A stretch of 39,919 bases of DNA from Lachnospiraceae bacterium (GTDB taxonomy: Bacteria; Bacillota; Clostridia; Lachnospirales; Lachnospiraceae), in the NCBI GenBank assembly GCA_017482945.1, contig JAFUMF010000154.1, positions 1 to 39,919 on the forward strand, given 5' to 3'. The notes under the pieces were generated by a model, which did not search any database, was not told the DNA's origin, and saw only the letters and a list, made by a program, of their open reading frames with translations. Shown here in pieces: positions 7,912 through 16,164 of the stretch; position 1 is the first letter of the stretch, and every line of letters begins with the position of its first letter. Made by a program: the position numbers and the translations under genes.

Positions 7912-8970
7912 ATGAAAGCAAATATCGCATTTATGTATGGACCGAAAGACTTAAGAATTGAGAACGTAGAAGTTCCGGAATTAAAACCGAATCAGGTGCT
8001 TGTAAAGACAAAAGCCTGTGGTATCTGTGGATCTGACGTGCATTGCTTCCTCGGCGAATCTGCTGAGGGAAGATACGATATCGCTCCGTATACACCGGGT
8101 CATGAAGTTGGCGGTGAGATTATTGCAGCAGGCAGTGAGATTAAAGGATTAAAGGTTGGCGACAAAGTAACTGCTGACTGCGTAATGGCTTGTGGAAAAT
8201 GCTACAACTGTAAAGAAGGTTTGATGCCGTCTGCATGTCTCAACATGAGAGAACTTGGTTTCCGTCCAGACTCCCCGGGCGGTTTTGGAGAGTACATGGT
8301 AATCGAAGAAGAATATGTACATAAGATTCCGGATGACTGGTCCTATGATATGGGCGCTTGGGTAGAGACTTTCTCCATCGGTTACTTCGGTATCTGGGGT
8401 AACGGTGGTTACATTGACGCTTCTGATTACTGTCTGGTTATGGGTGCAGGCCCGGTTGGTTTATCCGCAGCTATGGTTGCAAAGACATCTGGTGCGAAGG
8501 TTATCGTGTCTGATATGAACGCAGTGAGAAGAGAGCGTGCATTAAAATATGGTGCAGACGTTGTTCTGAATCCGGCGGATCCGGACTACTACGCACAGAT
8601 TAAGGCTGCTACAGACGGTCACGGTCCGAGCGTAATCGCAGAGGCATCCGGAAGCAATGCAGCATTACAGGCAATCTTTGATGTGGCAGGACACAGCTGC
8701 CGAGTAAATTTAATCGGTCATTCTATCGGTAGAAAGGTTCCGGTAGAAATCGGAAAAACAATCTGGAGCACATTAAAGATCAAAGGATCCGGCGGAACAA
8801 AGGACTGGGCTCAGAGAACGATCCGTTTCATGAGTGCAATTAAAGATAAATATGATTTTGACGCTTTGAATTCCCACCACATTCCGTTTAAAGATCTGGA
8901 TAAAGCGATGGATCTTGCAGTAAATCATCCGGAAGAGGCATTCAAGGTAATGCTGACATTCGAGGACTAA
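7912..8970 (+). CDS. Zinc-dependent medium-chain dehydrogenase, IolM-like candidate
   Basis: The 352-residue MDR alcohol/polyol dehydrogenase has the catalytic zinc site CGICGSDVH (Cys39) with GHE (His64, Glu65), a structural zinc lobe CGKCYNC with a further Cys, and the NAD-binding MGAGPVGLSAA motif near residue 177. The final spacing in the zinc lobe is one residue longer than the usual CxxCxxCx7C. It would oxidise a secondary alcohol with NAD(P). In Thermotoga-type inositol catabolism a zinc dehydrogenase (IolM) oxidises scyllo-inosose just before the creatininase-like IolN. The IolN-type gene here follows after 44 bases, so that role fits. A sorbitol- or other polyol dehydrogenase is the alternative. 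AAGGAG precedes ATG 7912. Confidence 0.8.
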   Translation: MKANIAFMYGPKDLRIENVEVPELKPNQVLVKTKACGICGSDVHCFLGESAEGRYDIAPYTPGHEVGGEIIAAGSEIKGLKVGDKVTADCVMACGKCYNCKEGLMPSACLNMRELGFRPDSPGGFGEYMVIEEEYVHKIPDDWSYDMGAWVETFSIGYFGIWGNGGYIDASDYCLVMGAGPVGLSAAMVAKTSGAKVIVSDMNAVRRERALKYGADVVLNPADPDYYAQIKAATDGHGPSVIAEASGSNAALQAIFDVAGHSCRVNLIGHSIGRKVPVEIGKTIWSTLKIKGSGGTKDWAQRTIRFMSAIKDKYDFDALNSHHIPFKDLDKAMDLAVNHPEEAFKVMLTFED

Positions 8971-9014
8971 TTTGTTACCCATCAAAGAATTAATATAGAA
9001 AAAGGAGAACGAAT

Positions 9015-10148
9015 ATGGCTAGAACAACTTACAAAAAAGAAGTTATGGGCGAGACCTGGTATACAACGGATTACCCGACAATCCATTTTGATAACAGTCC
9101 GGTTGGTCTTATGAAAAAGGAAGTATGGGAGGCCTCTGAGGAAGAAATCGACAAAATCCTTGAGGAGTATGGTCTTCCGGCAGAGTCCGAGCTTGGTAAA
9201 GCTGGCTGCTACATCCAGAATACACCAAGACATATTGCAATGGAAAAACGCCGTAAAAACGACGTAGTTCTTATTCCGATTGGAACAACTGAGAATCATG
9301 GTATTCACAATCCGTCCGGTCTTGATACATACATGGTTACACAGATTTGTGAAGGCGTTCGCCGTTACACAGCTAAAAAAGGTTATGAAGTAGCACTTGC
9401 ACTTCCGCCGATCAATTATGGTGGTCATCCGTACCATCACGTAGCAATGCCGGGAACTTACATGGTTACAGAAGAAGTGGTAAGAGAGACTTTAATTTAC
9501 ACCATGCTCGGTCTTTGGGATGATGGCTATAGAAAATTCATCCTTGTAAACAACCACGGACATAAGTGGATGCTTGAATCCGCAGTTCAGGAATTCTTCA
9601 AACGTTACCAGCTTCCGGCAATCGTTTCCGAGCTTGAGTGGCACCGTGCGATCCGCGAATTCTGGGTACCGATCGATGAGCCGGATTCCTTAACAACACA
9701 TTTTGTACATGCTGATGAAGCTGAGACAGCAGTTGCGAACCTTCTCTTTGGTGACATGGTTGACATGAGCGTTTGTGTAGATGCGCAGCCGAAAGCTATG
9801 GCATTAAAAGGCCATTATGACACTTCTGTAGACTCCTATGGTCGTCCGCATACTTGGTCTGAAGGTGAAGGTCATAACGTGATTGAGCGCTACGGTACTC
9901 CGGAAGGTGTTGTAGGTTATCCGTCCCGCGGTGACGCTTACAAAGCAAAACGTCCGATCGCTGCAATCTGCAAATATATCACTATGATGATTGATGATAT
10001 GCTTGAGAGCTTCCCGGCAGGCACAGCTCCGGTAGAGGGATTCACAACTCGTCCGAAGGAAGAAGTAGAAGGATGCTTCAAAGAGCCGCTTAGCGAGGGT
10101 TGGGTATCTGTTCATGAGCTTCCGAAACGTGGTATCTTTACTCGTTAA
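9015..10148 (+). CDS. iolN: Creatininase-family hydrolase, probable 3-dehydro-scyllo-inosose hydrolase
   Basis: This is a 377-residue creatininase-fold metal hydrolase. Metal-binding motifs are GTTENHG (Glu93, His95), the following GLDTYM aspartate, NNHGHK (about residues 179-184) and the HADEAETA acid near 235. The long N-terminal extension with MGETWYTTDYPTIHF and the C-terminal EPLSEGW resemble what I recall of the IolN group, which opens the ring of a diketo-inositol to give a linear keto-hexonate. Its position behind a zinc dehydrogenase and a sodium symporter supports a cyclitol pathway. Neither a Gfo/Idh-type inositol 2-dehydrogenase (IolG) nor a tagaturonate epimerase (IolO) is in this operon, so the substrate may differ or those steps are encoded elsewhere. 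Confidence 0.72.
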   Translation: MARTTYKKEVMGETWYTTDYPTIHFDNSPVGLMKKEVWEASEEEIDKILEEYGLPAESELGKAGCYIQNTPRHIAMEKRRKNDVVLIPIGTTENHGIHNPSGLDTYMVTQICEGVRRYTAKKGYEVALALPPINYGGHPYHHVAMPGTYMVTEEVVRETLIYTMLGLWDDGYRKFILVNNHGHKWMLESAVQEFFKRYQLPAIVSELEWHRAIREFWVPIDEPDSLTTHFVHADEAETAVANLLFGDMVDMSVCVDAQPKAMALKGHYDTSVDSYGRPHTWSEGEGHNVIERYGTPEGVVGYPSRGDAYKAKRPIAAICKYITMMIDDMLESFPAGTAPVEGFTTRPKEEVEGCFKEPLSEGWVSVHELPKRGIFTR

Positions 10149-10162
10149 TTAAGACATATACC

Positions 10163-10200
10163 GATGAGGCCAGAAGTAGAGAAAAGCTTTCGGCCTCATC
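10163..10200 (+). other. Intercistronic RNA hairpin between iolN and transketolase genes
   Basis: GATGAGGCC (10163-10171) and GGCCTCATC (10192-10200) pair perfectly, with partial inner pairing of GAAG to CTTT. The stem is followed by a run of C, not T, so it is not an intrinsic terminator. It more likely stabilises or processes the polycistronic mRNA and separates expression of the two halves of the operon. Confidence 0.55.
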
Positions 10201-10233
10201 CCCCCCTTAAAAATGGAGAAGGAGAGAATAGTT

Positions 10234-11079
10234 ATGATGGATGATGCAAAGAAAAAAGCGCTGAAGCGTTTTTCAATCCAGACCCAAATGGAAATTGTAA
10301 AGATGATTTCCCGTGTACCGGCAGGTCATATCGGCGGTTCTCTTTCCATCACCGATTTGCTGTCCGTACTTTATAATAAACATATGAAAATTGACCCAAA
10401 GAATCCAAAGTGGGAGAACAGAGACTGGTTGGTACTTTCAAAAGGTCACTGCGGTCCTGCGTTATATGCCACTCTGGCACTGAAAGGATATTTCCCGATG
10501 GAACAGCTGGAAACATTAAACTCTCCGGGAACGAATCTTCCGAGTCATGCAGACAGAAATCGTACAGTAGGTATTGATATGACGACAGGTTCCTTGGGGC
10601 AGGGTGCATCTACCGCAGCCGGTGTGGCGGTTGGCATGAAAATGGATGGAAAAGATAACAAAGTATATCTGATTCTGGGCGATGGAGAGCTGAATGAAGG
10701 CCAGGTGTGGGAGATGGCCATGATGGCCAGCACAAAGAAACTGGACAATTTGATCGCTTTTGTAGACTATAATAAACTGCAAATCGATGGACGTACAGAT
10801 ACAGACGAGGTCTGTAATTTGGGCGATATCTGCGCAAAATTTGCTGCGTTCGGCTGGTATGCACAGAGAGTGGACGGTCACGATATTGAGGCGATTGATG
10901 AAGCAATTGCCAATGCAAAAGATCATAAAGGAGATCCGTCTGTGATTGTTCTGGATACGGTGAAAGGAAATGGCTGGAGCAGAATTGCCGATACCGCAGG
11001 AAGTCATAGCAGAGGTGTATCTCCGGAAGAACTGGAAGAGGCACTGGCTGAGATGCAGACAGTGATGGACAATATTTAA
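10234..11079 (+). CDS. Transketolase, N-terminal (TPP-binding) subunit
   Basis: The 281-residue protein is the thiamine-diphosphate-binding half of a split transketolase. It shows the GHIGGSLSITD substrate/TPP segment, SKGHCGPALYA, TGSLGQG, and the TPP motif running from GDGELNEGQ to the following DYNKLQIDG. ATG 10234 is chosen because AAGGAG at 10217-10222 lies in front of it; the in-frame ATG 10213 falls before this site. The C-terminal half is encoded 13 bases downstream, and the two should form a heterotetramer. Transketolases move a two-carbon ketol unit between sugar phosphates. The duplicate, operon-borne copy suggests the substrate carbon enters the pentose/hexose phosphate pool or that the pair has a specialised donor. 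Confidence 0.88.
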   Translation: MMDDAKKKALKRFSIQTQMEIVKMISRVPAGHIGGSLSITDLLSVLYNKHMKIDPKNPKWENRDWLVLSKGHCGPALYATLALKGYFPMEQLETLNSPGTNLPSHADRNRTVGIDMTTGSLGQGASTAAGVAVGMKMDGKDNKVYLILGDGELNEGQVWEMAMMASTKKLDNLIAFVDYNKLQIDGRTDTDEVCNLGDICAKFAAFGWYAQRVDGHDIEAIDEAIANAKDHKGDPSVIVLDTVKGNGWSRIADTAGSHSRGVSPEELEEALAEMQTVMDNI

Positions 11080-11092
11080 GGAGGGCGATGTC

Positions 11093-12061
11093 ATGAGTAA
11101 AATTATACTTTCGAAAGAACGTGGAAAAGATGTATCTGACATGCGTACTGCTTACTGTGAAGCGATGATAGAAATGGCAGAAAATGATGAGCGAATCGTT
11201 GCACTGGACGCGGATCTTATGACAGCTATGGGAATGAAGCCTTTTGCGAAAAAGTTCCCGGAGAGAACTGTTGATTGCGGAATTCAGGAATCCAATATGA
11301 TTGGTGTTGCCTGTGGACTCTCCGTATGGGGAAAAGTTCCGTTTGCACATACATTTGGACCGTTCTGTACCAGAAGGGCATGTGACCAGATTTTTATGTC
11401 AGGTGCATATAACAGAGCGAATGTAAAAGTGGTTGGTTCAGATCCGGGTATTACTGCTGCATATAACGGTGGTACTCATATGCCATTTGAGGATATGGGA
11501 ATTATGCGCGGAATTCCGACAATGACTGTTGTAGAGCCTACTGATATTGTAATGTTGAAAAATCTTCTTCCGAAGATTGCCGACCAGTATGGCATGTTTT
11601 ATATGAGACTTGTGCGAAAAGGCGTGCGCAAGGTTTACGAGGAAGGTTCTGAATTTGAAATTGGAAAAGCTGTAAAACTGTCAGATGGAAATGATGTGAC
11701 GATTATTGCCAGCGGATACTGCGTGGCAGAAGCGCTGGATGCAGCAGAACTGTTAAAAGCAGAAGGAATTAGTGCCCGAGTATTAAATATGTTTACCTGG
11801 AAACCGTTAGACGAAGAGGCAGTGCTTGCTGCGGCAGCAGAAACAGGAGCAATTGTGACAGCAGAGAATCACAATGTAATCAATGGTCTGGGAAGTGCAG
11901 TCAGCGAGTTATTGGCAAAGAAGAACCCAACAGTGATGGAGATGGTTGGTGTTCAGGATGAATTTGGTGAAGTTGGTCCGGAAAGTTATTTAAGAGAGCG
12001 CTTCGGATTGACAGCAGAGTATATTGCTGAGGCAGTAAGAAAAGTATTGAAGAGAAAATAA
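11093..12061 (+). CDS. Transketolase, C-terminal subunit
   Basis: The 322-residue partner of the preceding gene holds the pyrimidine-binding domain (residues about 10-175), with the catalytic glutamate in DCGIQESNMIG, and the C-terminal transketolase domain (about 190-320, VTIIASGYCVAEALDAA). The length and order are those of split transketolase/DXS-like pairs common in Firmicutes and Archaea. AGGAGG stands just before ATG 11093, and the short gap to the N-terminal gene supports balanced expression of the two subunits. Substrate specificity cannot be read from the sequence. Confidence 0.88.
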   Translation: MSKIILSKERGKDVSDMRTAYCEAMIEMAENDERIVALDADLMTAMGMKPFAKKFPERTVDCGIQESNMIGVACGLSVWGKVPFAHTFGPFCTRRACDQIFMSGAYNRANVKVVGSDPGITAAYNGGTHMPFEDMGIMRGIPTMTVVEPTDIVMLKNLLPKIADQYGMFYMRLVRKGVRKVYEEGSEFEIGKAVKLSDGNDVTIIASGYCVAEALDAAELLKAEGISARVLNMFTWKPLDEEAVLAAAAETGAIVTAENHNVINGLGSAVSELLAKKNPTVMEMVGVQDEFGEVGPESYLRERFGLTAEYIAEAVRKVLKRK

Positions 12062-12145
12062 GTCAATTTTAATAATATACCGCATGTACCGGTTATCGTC
12101 GTGGAAATGCAGCTTGATCAGGTTTATTAGTCAGGAGGGCAAATA

Positions 12146-13120
12146 GTGAGCAGTAAAATAAATACAATTGGTGTTTTGACTAGCGGCGGCGATGCGCCCG
12201 GTATGAATGCAGCGGTACGTGCAGTAGTACGCCGTGGCATTGCCAAAGGTAAACTGATTAAGGGAATTAACCGGGGCTACGCTGGTATGCTCAAAGAGGA
12301 AATCCAGGATATGGATGCGCGAAGTGTCTGCAATATTCTCCAGAGGGGCGGTACGTTTCTGGAATCGGAACGGTGCCCAGAGTTCGAACTGGAGGAGATG
12401 CAGGATAAAGCGATTGATATATGTAGAAAACATGGGATTGATGCACTGGTAGTCATTGGCGGTGATGGTTCGTTTCGAGGAGCACAAAAACTTGCAGGAA
12501 AGGGCTTAAATGTCATCGGAATTCCAGGAACCATTGATGGTGATATCGGATGTACCGATTATACTATTGGTTTTGATACTGCAGTCAATACAGCGATGCA
12601 TGCCATCGACAATATTCGCGATACGGCTTCATCCCATGAAAAGTGCAGTATCATTGAAGTGATGGGGAGAAATGCCGGACATATTGCACTCTGGTGCGGC
12701 ATTGCAAATGGTGCCGAACAAGTATTGATTCCGGAAAAATTTGATTATAACGAAGTGAAGGTTCTCCAGAAGATTGTGAAGAATCGAGAGAATGGAAAAA
12801 AGAACAATATCATCATAAACGCAGAAGGTATCGGTGACACACCGAAGATGGCGAAGCGAATCTCTGCAATTGGAAACATTAGTATTCGGACAACGATATT
12901 AAGTTATATTCAGCGAGGTGGCGTGCCTACCTGTAAAGATCGTGTATTTGCCTCCGTCATGGGAGCAAAGGCGGTTGACCTCCTTTGCGAAGGTGCCTGC
13001 AACCGGGTGGTCGCGTACAAGGACGGACAGTTTGTGGATTTTGATATTGATGAAGCACTGGAAATGAGAGGAGGAATCTCGGAGTATATGTACGAGATTC
13101 TTGAAGATCTTTCGATGTGA
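12146..13120 (+). CDS. pfkA: ATP-dependent 6-phosphofructokinase
   Basis: The 324-residue PfkA-type kinase starts at GTG 12146 after AGGAGGGC. It has the ATP loop LTSGGDAPGMNAAVR, GGDGSFRG (glycine at the position that separates ATP-using from PPi-using enzymes), the active-site PGTIDGD (Asp131), TDYTIGFDTA, VMGRNAGHIAL and the substrate arginine in SYIQRGG. In the E. coli enzyme the catalytic motif is TIDND; here Asn is Gly, next to the catalytic Asp, so kinetics or substrate (for example another ketohexose or ketose phosphate) could differ. It lies between transketolase and an iron alcohol dehydrogenase, so it is probably a pathway-dedicated copy, not the housekeeping one. Confidence 0.85.
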   Translation: MSSKINTIGVLTSGGDAPGMNAAVRAVVRRGIAKGKLIKGINRGYAGMLKEEIQDMDARSVCNILQRGGTFLESERCPEFELEEMQDKAIDICRKHGIDALVVIGGDGSFRGAQKLAGKGLNVIGIPGTIDGDIGCTDYTIGFDTAVNTAMHAIDNIRDTASSHEKCSIIEVMGRNAGHIALWCGIANGAEQVLIPEKFDYNEVKVLQKIVKNRENGKKNNIIINAEGIGDTPKMAKRISAIGNISIRTTILSYIQRGGVPTCKDRVFASVMGAKAVDLLCEGACNRVVAYKDGQFVDFDIDEALEMRGGISEYMYEILEDLSM

Positions 13121-13200
13121 AGGGCCAGCAATCATGTGTTCTCTGGTCAAGATATTTAAGGGTTTGGAGAGCATTCGCGAAGATACGAGGATGTGAAATT

Positions 13201-14316
13201 ATGATTCAAATTATTATGAAACCTGAATTACATAAATTCAGTACATGCAAAGAATTTGCCGAGGAGTTTCAGATTGGGGAGAATGATCTAATTCTGACCA
13301 ATGAATATATTTACCAGCCGTTTTTTGGACAACTTGATTTGAAGTGCCACACGGTGTTTCAGGAGAAGTACGGAATGGGCGAGCCGAGCGACGTGATGGC
13401 AGAGGCGATTCTAAACGACATCGCAAAACTGAACTGTAAGCGCATCATTGCCATCGGCGGTGGTACAATTATTGATCTGGCGAAGGTGTTTGCTGTAGCT
13501 GATACGACTGACATCGATGCATTGTATGCGAAGATGCCGAATTTGACAAGAACCATGAAGCTCGTTATGGTTCCGACCACATGTGGCACCGGCAGTGAGG
13601 TGACCAGCATTGCAGTACTTAATCGTACTCGTATGGGAACCAAGATGGGCCTGGTAGCGCCGACCATGTATGCGGATAGCGCAGTTCTTATTCCTGAATT
13701 ACTACAGAGCTTGCCGCTCAAGGTGTTTGCGACCAGTTCGATTGATGCCCTGGTTCATGCAGTAGAATCCTGTTTATCTCCGAACGGAACATCTTACACG
13801 AAAGCGTTTGGCTATAAAGCAATTGAAATGATTATCAACGGTTATCGTAAGCTGGTGAAAAACGGACTGGATACCCGCAAGGAGCTAATGGAAGATTTTC
13901 TGATTGCCTCTAATTTCGCCGGTCTTGCATTTGGCACCGCTGGTTGCGGCACAGTGCATGCGATGGCTTATCCACTGGGGGGGCAGTATCATGTAGCACA
14001 TGGGGAAAGTAACTATGCTGTATTTACCGGTGTCATGAAAGAATACATGCGTCACAGAGAAGATGGTGAAATCGCTGTTATGAACGACTTTCTGGCAAAA
14101 TTACTTGGCTGCGATGTGGCAAAGGTGTATGATGCACTGGAAGATTTATTGAACATGGTGTTACCGAAGAAGGCGCTCCGGGAGTATGGTGTGAAAGAAG
14201 AAGAACTGGCTGAGTTTGCTAAGTCTGTCATTGACAACCAGCAGCGGTTACTTAAGAATAGTTTTATTCCAATGACGCAGGAAATGGTTTGTAAAATTTA
14301 TAGAGATTTATATTAA
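13201..14316 (+). CDS. Iron-containing alcohol dehydrogenase, 4-hydroxybutyrate-dehydrogenase-like
   Basis: The 371-residue group III alcohol dehydrogenase shows the NAD-binding IGGGTIID, PTTCGTGSE, and metal ligands in SSIDALVHAVE (Asp, His) and TVHAMAYPLGGQYHVAHGE (two His). Length and sequence style closely follow the clostridial 4-hydroxybutyrate dehydrogenases, which interconvert succinate semialdehyde and 4-hydroxybutyrate. ATG 13201 gives that family length; an upstream in-frame GTG 13117 would add an unsupported extension. It is the last gene of the LacI-linked operon, 80 bases after pfkA and before a terminator. A near paralogue occurs at 18967. The true substrate may be another aldehyde formed in this pathway. 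Confidence 0.85.
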   Translation: MIQIIMKPELHKFSTCKEFAEEFQIGENDLILTNEYIYQPFFGQLDLKCHTVFQEKYGMGEPSDVMAEAILNDIAKLNCKRIIAIGGGTIIDLAKVFAVADTTDIDALYAKMPNLTRTMKLVMVPTTCGTGSEVTSIAVLNRTRMGTKMGLVAPTMYADSAVLIPELLQSLPLKVFATSSIDALVHAVESCLSPNGTSYTKAFGYKAIEMIINGYRKLVKNGLDTRKELMEDFLIASNFAGLAFGTAGCGTVHAMAYPLGGQYHVAHGESNYAVFTGVMKEYMRHREDGEIAVMNDFLAKLLGCDVAKVYDALEDLLNMVLPKKALREYGVKEEELAEFAKSVIDNQQRLLKNSFIPMTQEMVCKIYRDLY

Positions 14317-14361
14317 GAAAGAATAGGGTTGTTAACAAGTATCATTTGGTACCTCCTATAG

Positions 14362-14417
14362 AAATCCCCTCGCGAAGCATCGGTTGAAACAATCGATGCT
14401 TTTGCGTAGGGATTTTT
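14362..14417 (+). terminator. Terminator of the symporter-to-dehydrogenase operon
   Basis: AAGCATCG (14375-14382) pairs with CGATGCTT (14394-14401), extended by AAATCCC (14362-14368) with GGGATTT, and is followed by a T-run. It lies about 45 bases after the dehydrogenase stop. Confidence 0.85.
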
Positions 14418-14482
14418 TGGATATGTGTTGGGAGCAGAGACTGTTCTGATAGATTGGCTTCTCATAGAATAGCTAAGCATAT

Positions 14483-14527
14483 GAAAAAGCCCGTGTCGGG
14501 GGAAAGGATTCCGACACGAGCTTTTTC
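14483..14527. terminator. Bidirectional terminator between convergent units
   Basis: The arms GAAAAAGCCCGTGTCGG (14483-14499) and CCGACACGAGCTTTTTC (14511-14527) pair over 17 positions with one mismatch. A-runs on one side and T-runs on the other allow termination in both directions, which suits the minus-strand carrier gene ending at 14580 and read-through from the plus-strand operon. Confidence 0.85.
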
Positions 14528-14579
14528 TTACAAGGGGGTATATCAAACAAATAGGAGGTTTGTCAAAACTCACATTTCA

Positions 14580-15896
14580 TTATACAAGGAAATTCATTAC
14601 TACAAATCCCCAGATCGGCACGAATGCCAGCATGATGAAGGATGTGATCCATCCTGCAATCAGGAGAGTCTTCATATCATTGGATCTTGCGAATCCAAGG
14701 TGAGCCGCATAGTTTGCAGACGGATAAACGATGGAGGTAATACGAACTGCTGCGATCAGTACGATTGCCCACGCTGTCATCGGGATTCCCATACTGGATG
14801 CGATATCCCAGAATGCGCTCTGGATGATCTGCATCTGAGTTACTACGGCACCTTCAACACCGAAACCACCTACGAAGGAAGCAATTACCATTAACAGGTA
14901 CTTGCCGTTTCCGCCGATGAGGCCAAGGATCAGTTCAGAAAGAGCTTCCCAACCGCCGCCGAGGGTGATGGTATCGATCATAACACCTGTGAGCAGGAAG
15001 GAGAAGAACATACCGCCCATCTTGCCCATGCCCTGACCGAACATTTTGATGGTCTTTTCAAACGGCTGGTCAATGAATAATCCTACAACAACGCTTAAAA
15101 GAAGGATTACGAACATTACGTATTTCATATTGCTGCCTGTCATTAAACCGTAAACGAGACAGCCGATAAAGGTTACAAGGAAACCGATACATGCATTGCG
15201 CTGACGTGCAGTTGCATGGAACTCTGCCGGAACATCGATCGCTTCGTATTTTTCACCGGCAGCTTTTGTTTTCTTCTGAATAAAGAAGGAAAGGATTAAG
15301 CTAACGATAGACCATGCAATGGAATACGGGAGTGCGGAATAGAGCATATAATCCTGATAGCTTAATCCACTAACACCAAGGGCAGCAGCTACTGCGGAAC
15401 AGAAAGGACCGATTGTTACACCAACGAGACCTGCGTTGAACATCAGGAAACATACGGTTGTCGGTGTAAGACCTGCAGCAGCAACGATTGGAAGGATAAT
15501 CGGAGCAACAACTGCGTTACCGCCGTTTAATGTACCGATTAAACAAACCATGATAAGGGAAACGAGGTAGCAGGCGAAGATACCTTTCTTTTCACTGTCT
15601 ACGCCGATTTTCTTCACTACGAAATTAACAATAACTTTGTTGATACCGGCTGCGTCCATGACAAGTCCAAGACCGCTGCCGAACATGATGATGAGGCCGA
15701 CCTGGCCAAGTGTACCGCCCAGGTTATCTACGAGGATACCTGCGAATTCCTTCGGACCCTGTCCCATAAGAACACATCCAAGGAGGGCTGCAATTCCAAC
15801 GCTGAGTGTGTAGTTTTTTCCTCTTAATGTGAGAACTAAGAAGAGAAGCATAGGAATCATCGCCAAGAGTGATGGTGCTGTTACGATAGCTGGCAT
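14580..15896 (-). CDS. Ion-coupled organic-acid carrier (ion-transporter superfamily)
   Basis: The 438-residue protein has about 11-13 hydrophobic segments and the layout of carriers in the ion-transporter superfamily (GntP/CitMHS/DctM-like): an N-terminal half with MFGSGLGLVMDAAG and GTLNGGNAVVAPIILP, a soluble loop near residue 230, and a second half with GGFGVEGAVVTQMQ. These families import gluconate, citrate or other carboxylates. I chose ATG 15896 because AAAGGAG precedes it; ATG 15941 has no such site. It is divergent from the LysR regulator, and its promoter carries the same operator as the lactonase/aldolase operon. It is therefore the likely uptake system for the acid or lactone handled by that operon. 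Confidence 0.8.
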   Translation of the reverse strand: MPAIVTAPSLLAMIPMLLFLVLTLRGKNYTLSVGIAALLGCVLMGQGPKEFAGILVDNLGGTLGQVGLIIMFGSGLGLVMDAAGINKVIVNFVVKKIGVDSEKKGIFACYLVSLIMVCLIGTLNGGNAVVAPIILPIVAAAGLTPTTVCFLMFNAGLVGVTIGPFCSAVAAALGVSGLSYQDYMLYSALPYSIAWSIVSLILSFFIQKKTKAAGEKYEAIDVPAEFHATARQRNACIGFLVTFIGCLVYGLMTGSNMKYVMFVILLLSVVVGLFIDQPFEKTIKMFGQGMGKMGGMFFSFLLTGVMIDTITLGGGWEALSELILGLIGGNGKYLLMVIASFVGGFGVEGAVVTQMQIIQSAFWDIASSMGIPMTAWAIVLIAAVRITSIVYPSANYAAHLGFARSNDMKTLLIAGWITSFIMLAFVPIWGFVVMNFLV

Positions 15897-15991
15897 AATA
15901 CATTCTCCTTTGTGATTTTTGTTTACCTTTTCATTTTTCACGATGCTTGTGAATTTCCGGAATTCAGATGCATGTTTCTTTTGATGAGCTT

Positions 15992-16020
15992 AGTATACTC
16001 CATAAGTTATTAGGTGTAAA
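15992..16020 (-). promoter_or_regulatory. Carrier promoter
   Basis: On the minus strand TTTACA (16020-16015), 17 bases, and TATACT (15997-15992) form a sigma-A promoter with start site near 15985. The -35 overlaps an inner palindrome, AAATATG-N7-CATATTT (16019-16039), the expected activation site of a LysR-type regulator. The same TTTACA-N17 arrangement recurs at 18517-18545. Confidence 0.75.
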
Positions 16021-16039
16021 ATATGTGATTCGCATATTT

Positions 16040-16057
16040 CCATAGGCAACACCTATG
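16040..16057. promoter_or_regulatory. LysR-type operator upstream of the carrier
   Basis: ATAGG-N5-CCTAT (15-bp dyad at 16042-16056 with a T-N11-A core) is centred near -64 from the carrier start site, the canonical LysR recognition position. A second inverted pair, TAGGTGT (16011-16017) with ACACCTA (16049-16055), ties it to the -35 region. It is also about 60 bases upstream of the regulator's own expected start site. Confidence 0.75.
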
Positions 16058-16073
16058 AAAGATCGGATTATCA

Positions 16074-16102
16074 TTGAAAAAATATTAGAAAACGAGTATA
16101 GT
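16074..16102 (+). promoter_or_regulatory. Promoter of the LysR regulator
   Basis: TTGAAA (16074-16079), a 17-base spacer and TATAGT (16097-16102) lie about 60 bases before the regulator start codon, back to back with the carrier promoter. Confidence 0.7.
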
Positions 16103-16164
16103 AATAGTATAACAAAGATGCGAAAAAAAGAAAGCTTTGTCAGAAAAGAAAAGGGGATTATGGT

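Noticed and set aside
10163-10200. Calling the hairpin a terminator that ends the operon
   Set aside because: There is no T-run after the stem and no promoter is visible before the transketolase gene.
10610-11350. A 246-codon minus-strand frame across the transketolase junction
   Set aside because: It is a shadow of the split transketolase genes, with very high His/Cys/Ser content and no start signal.
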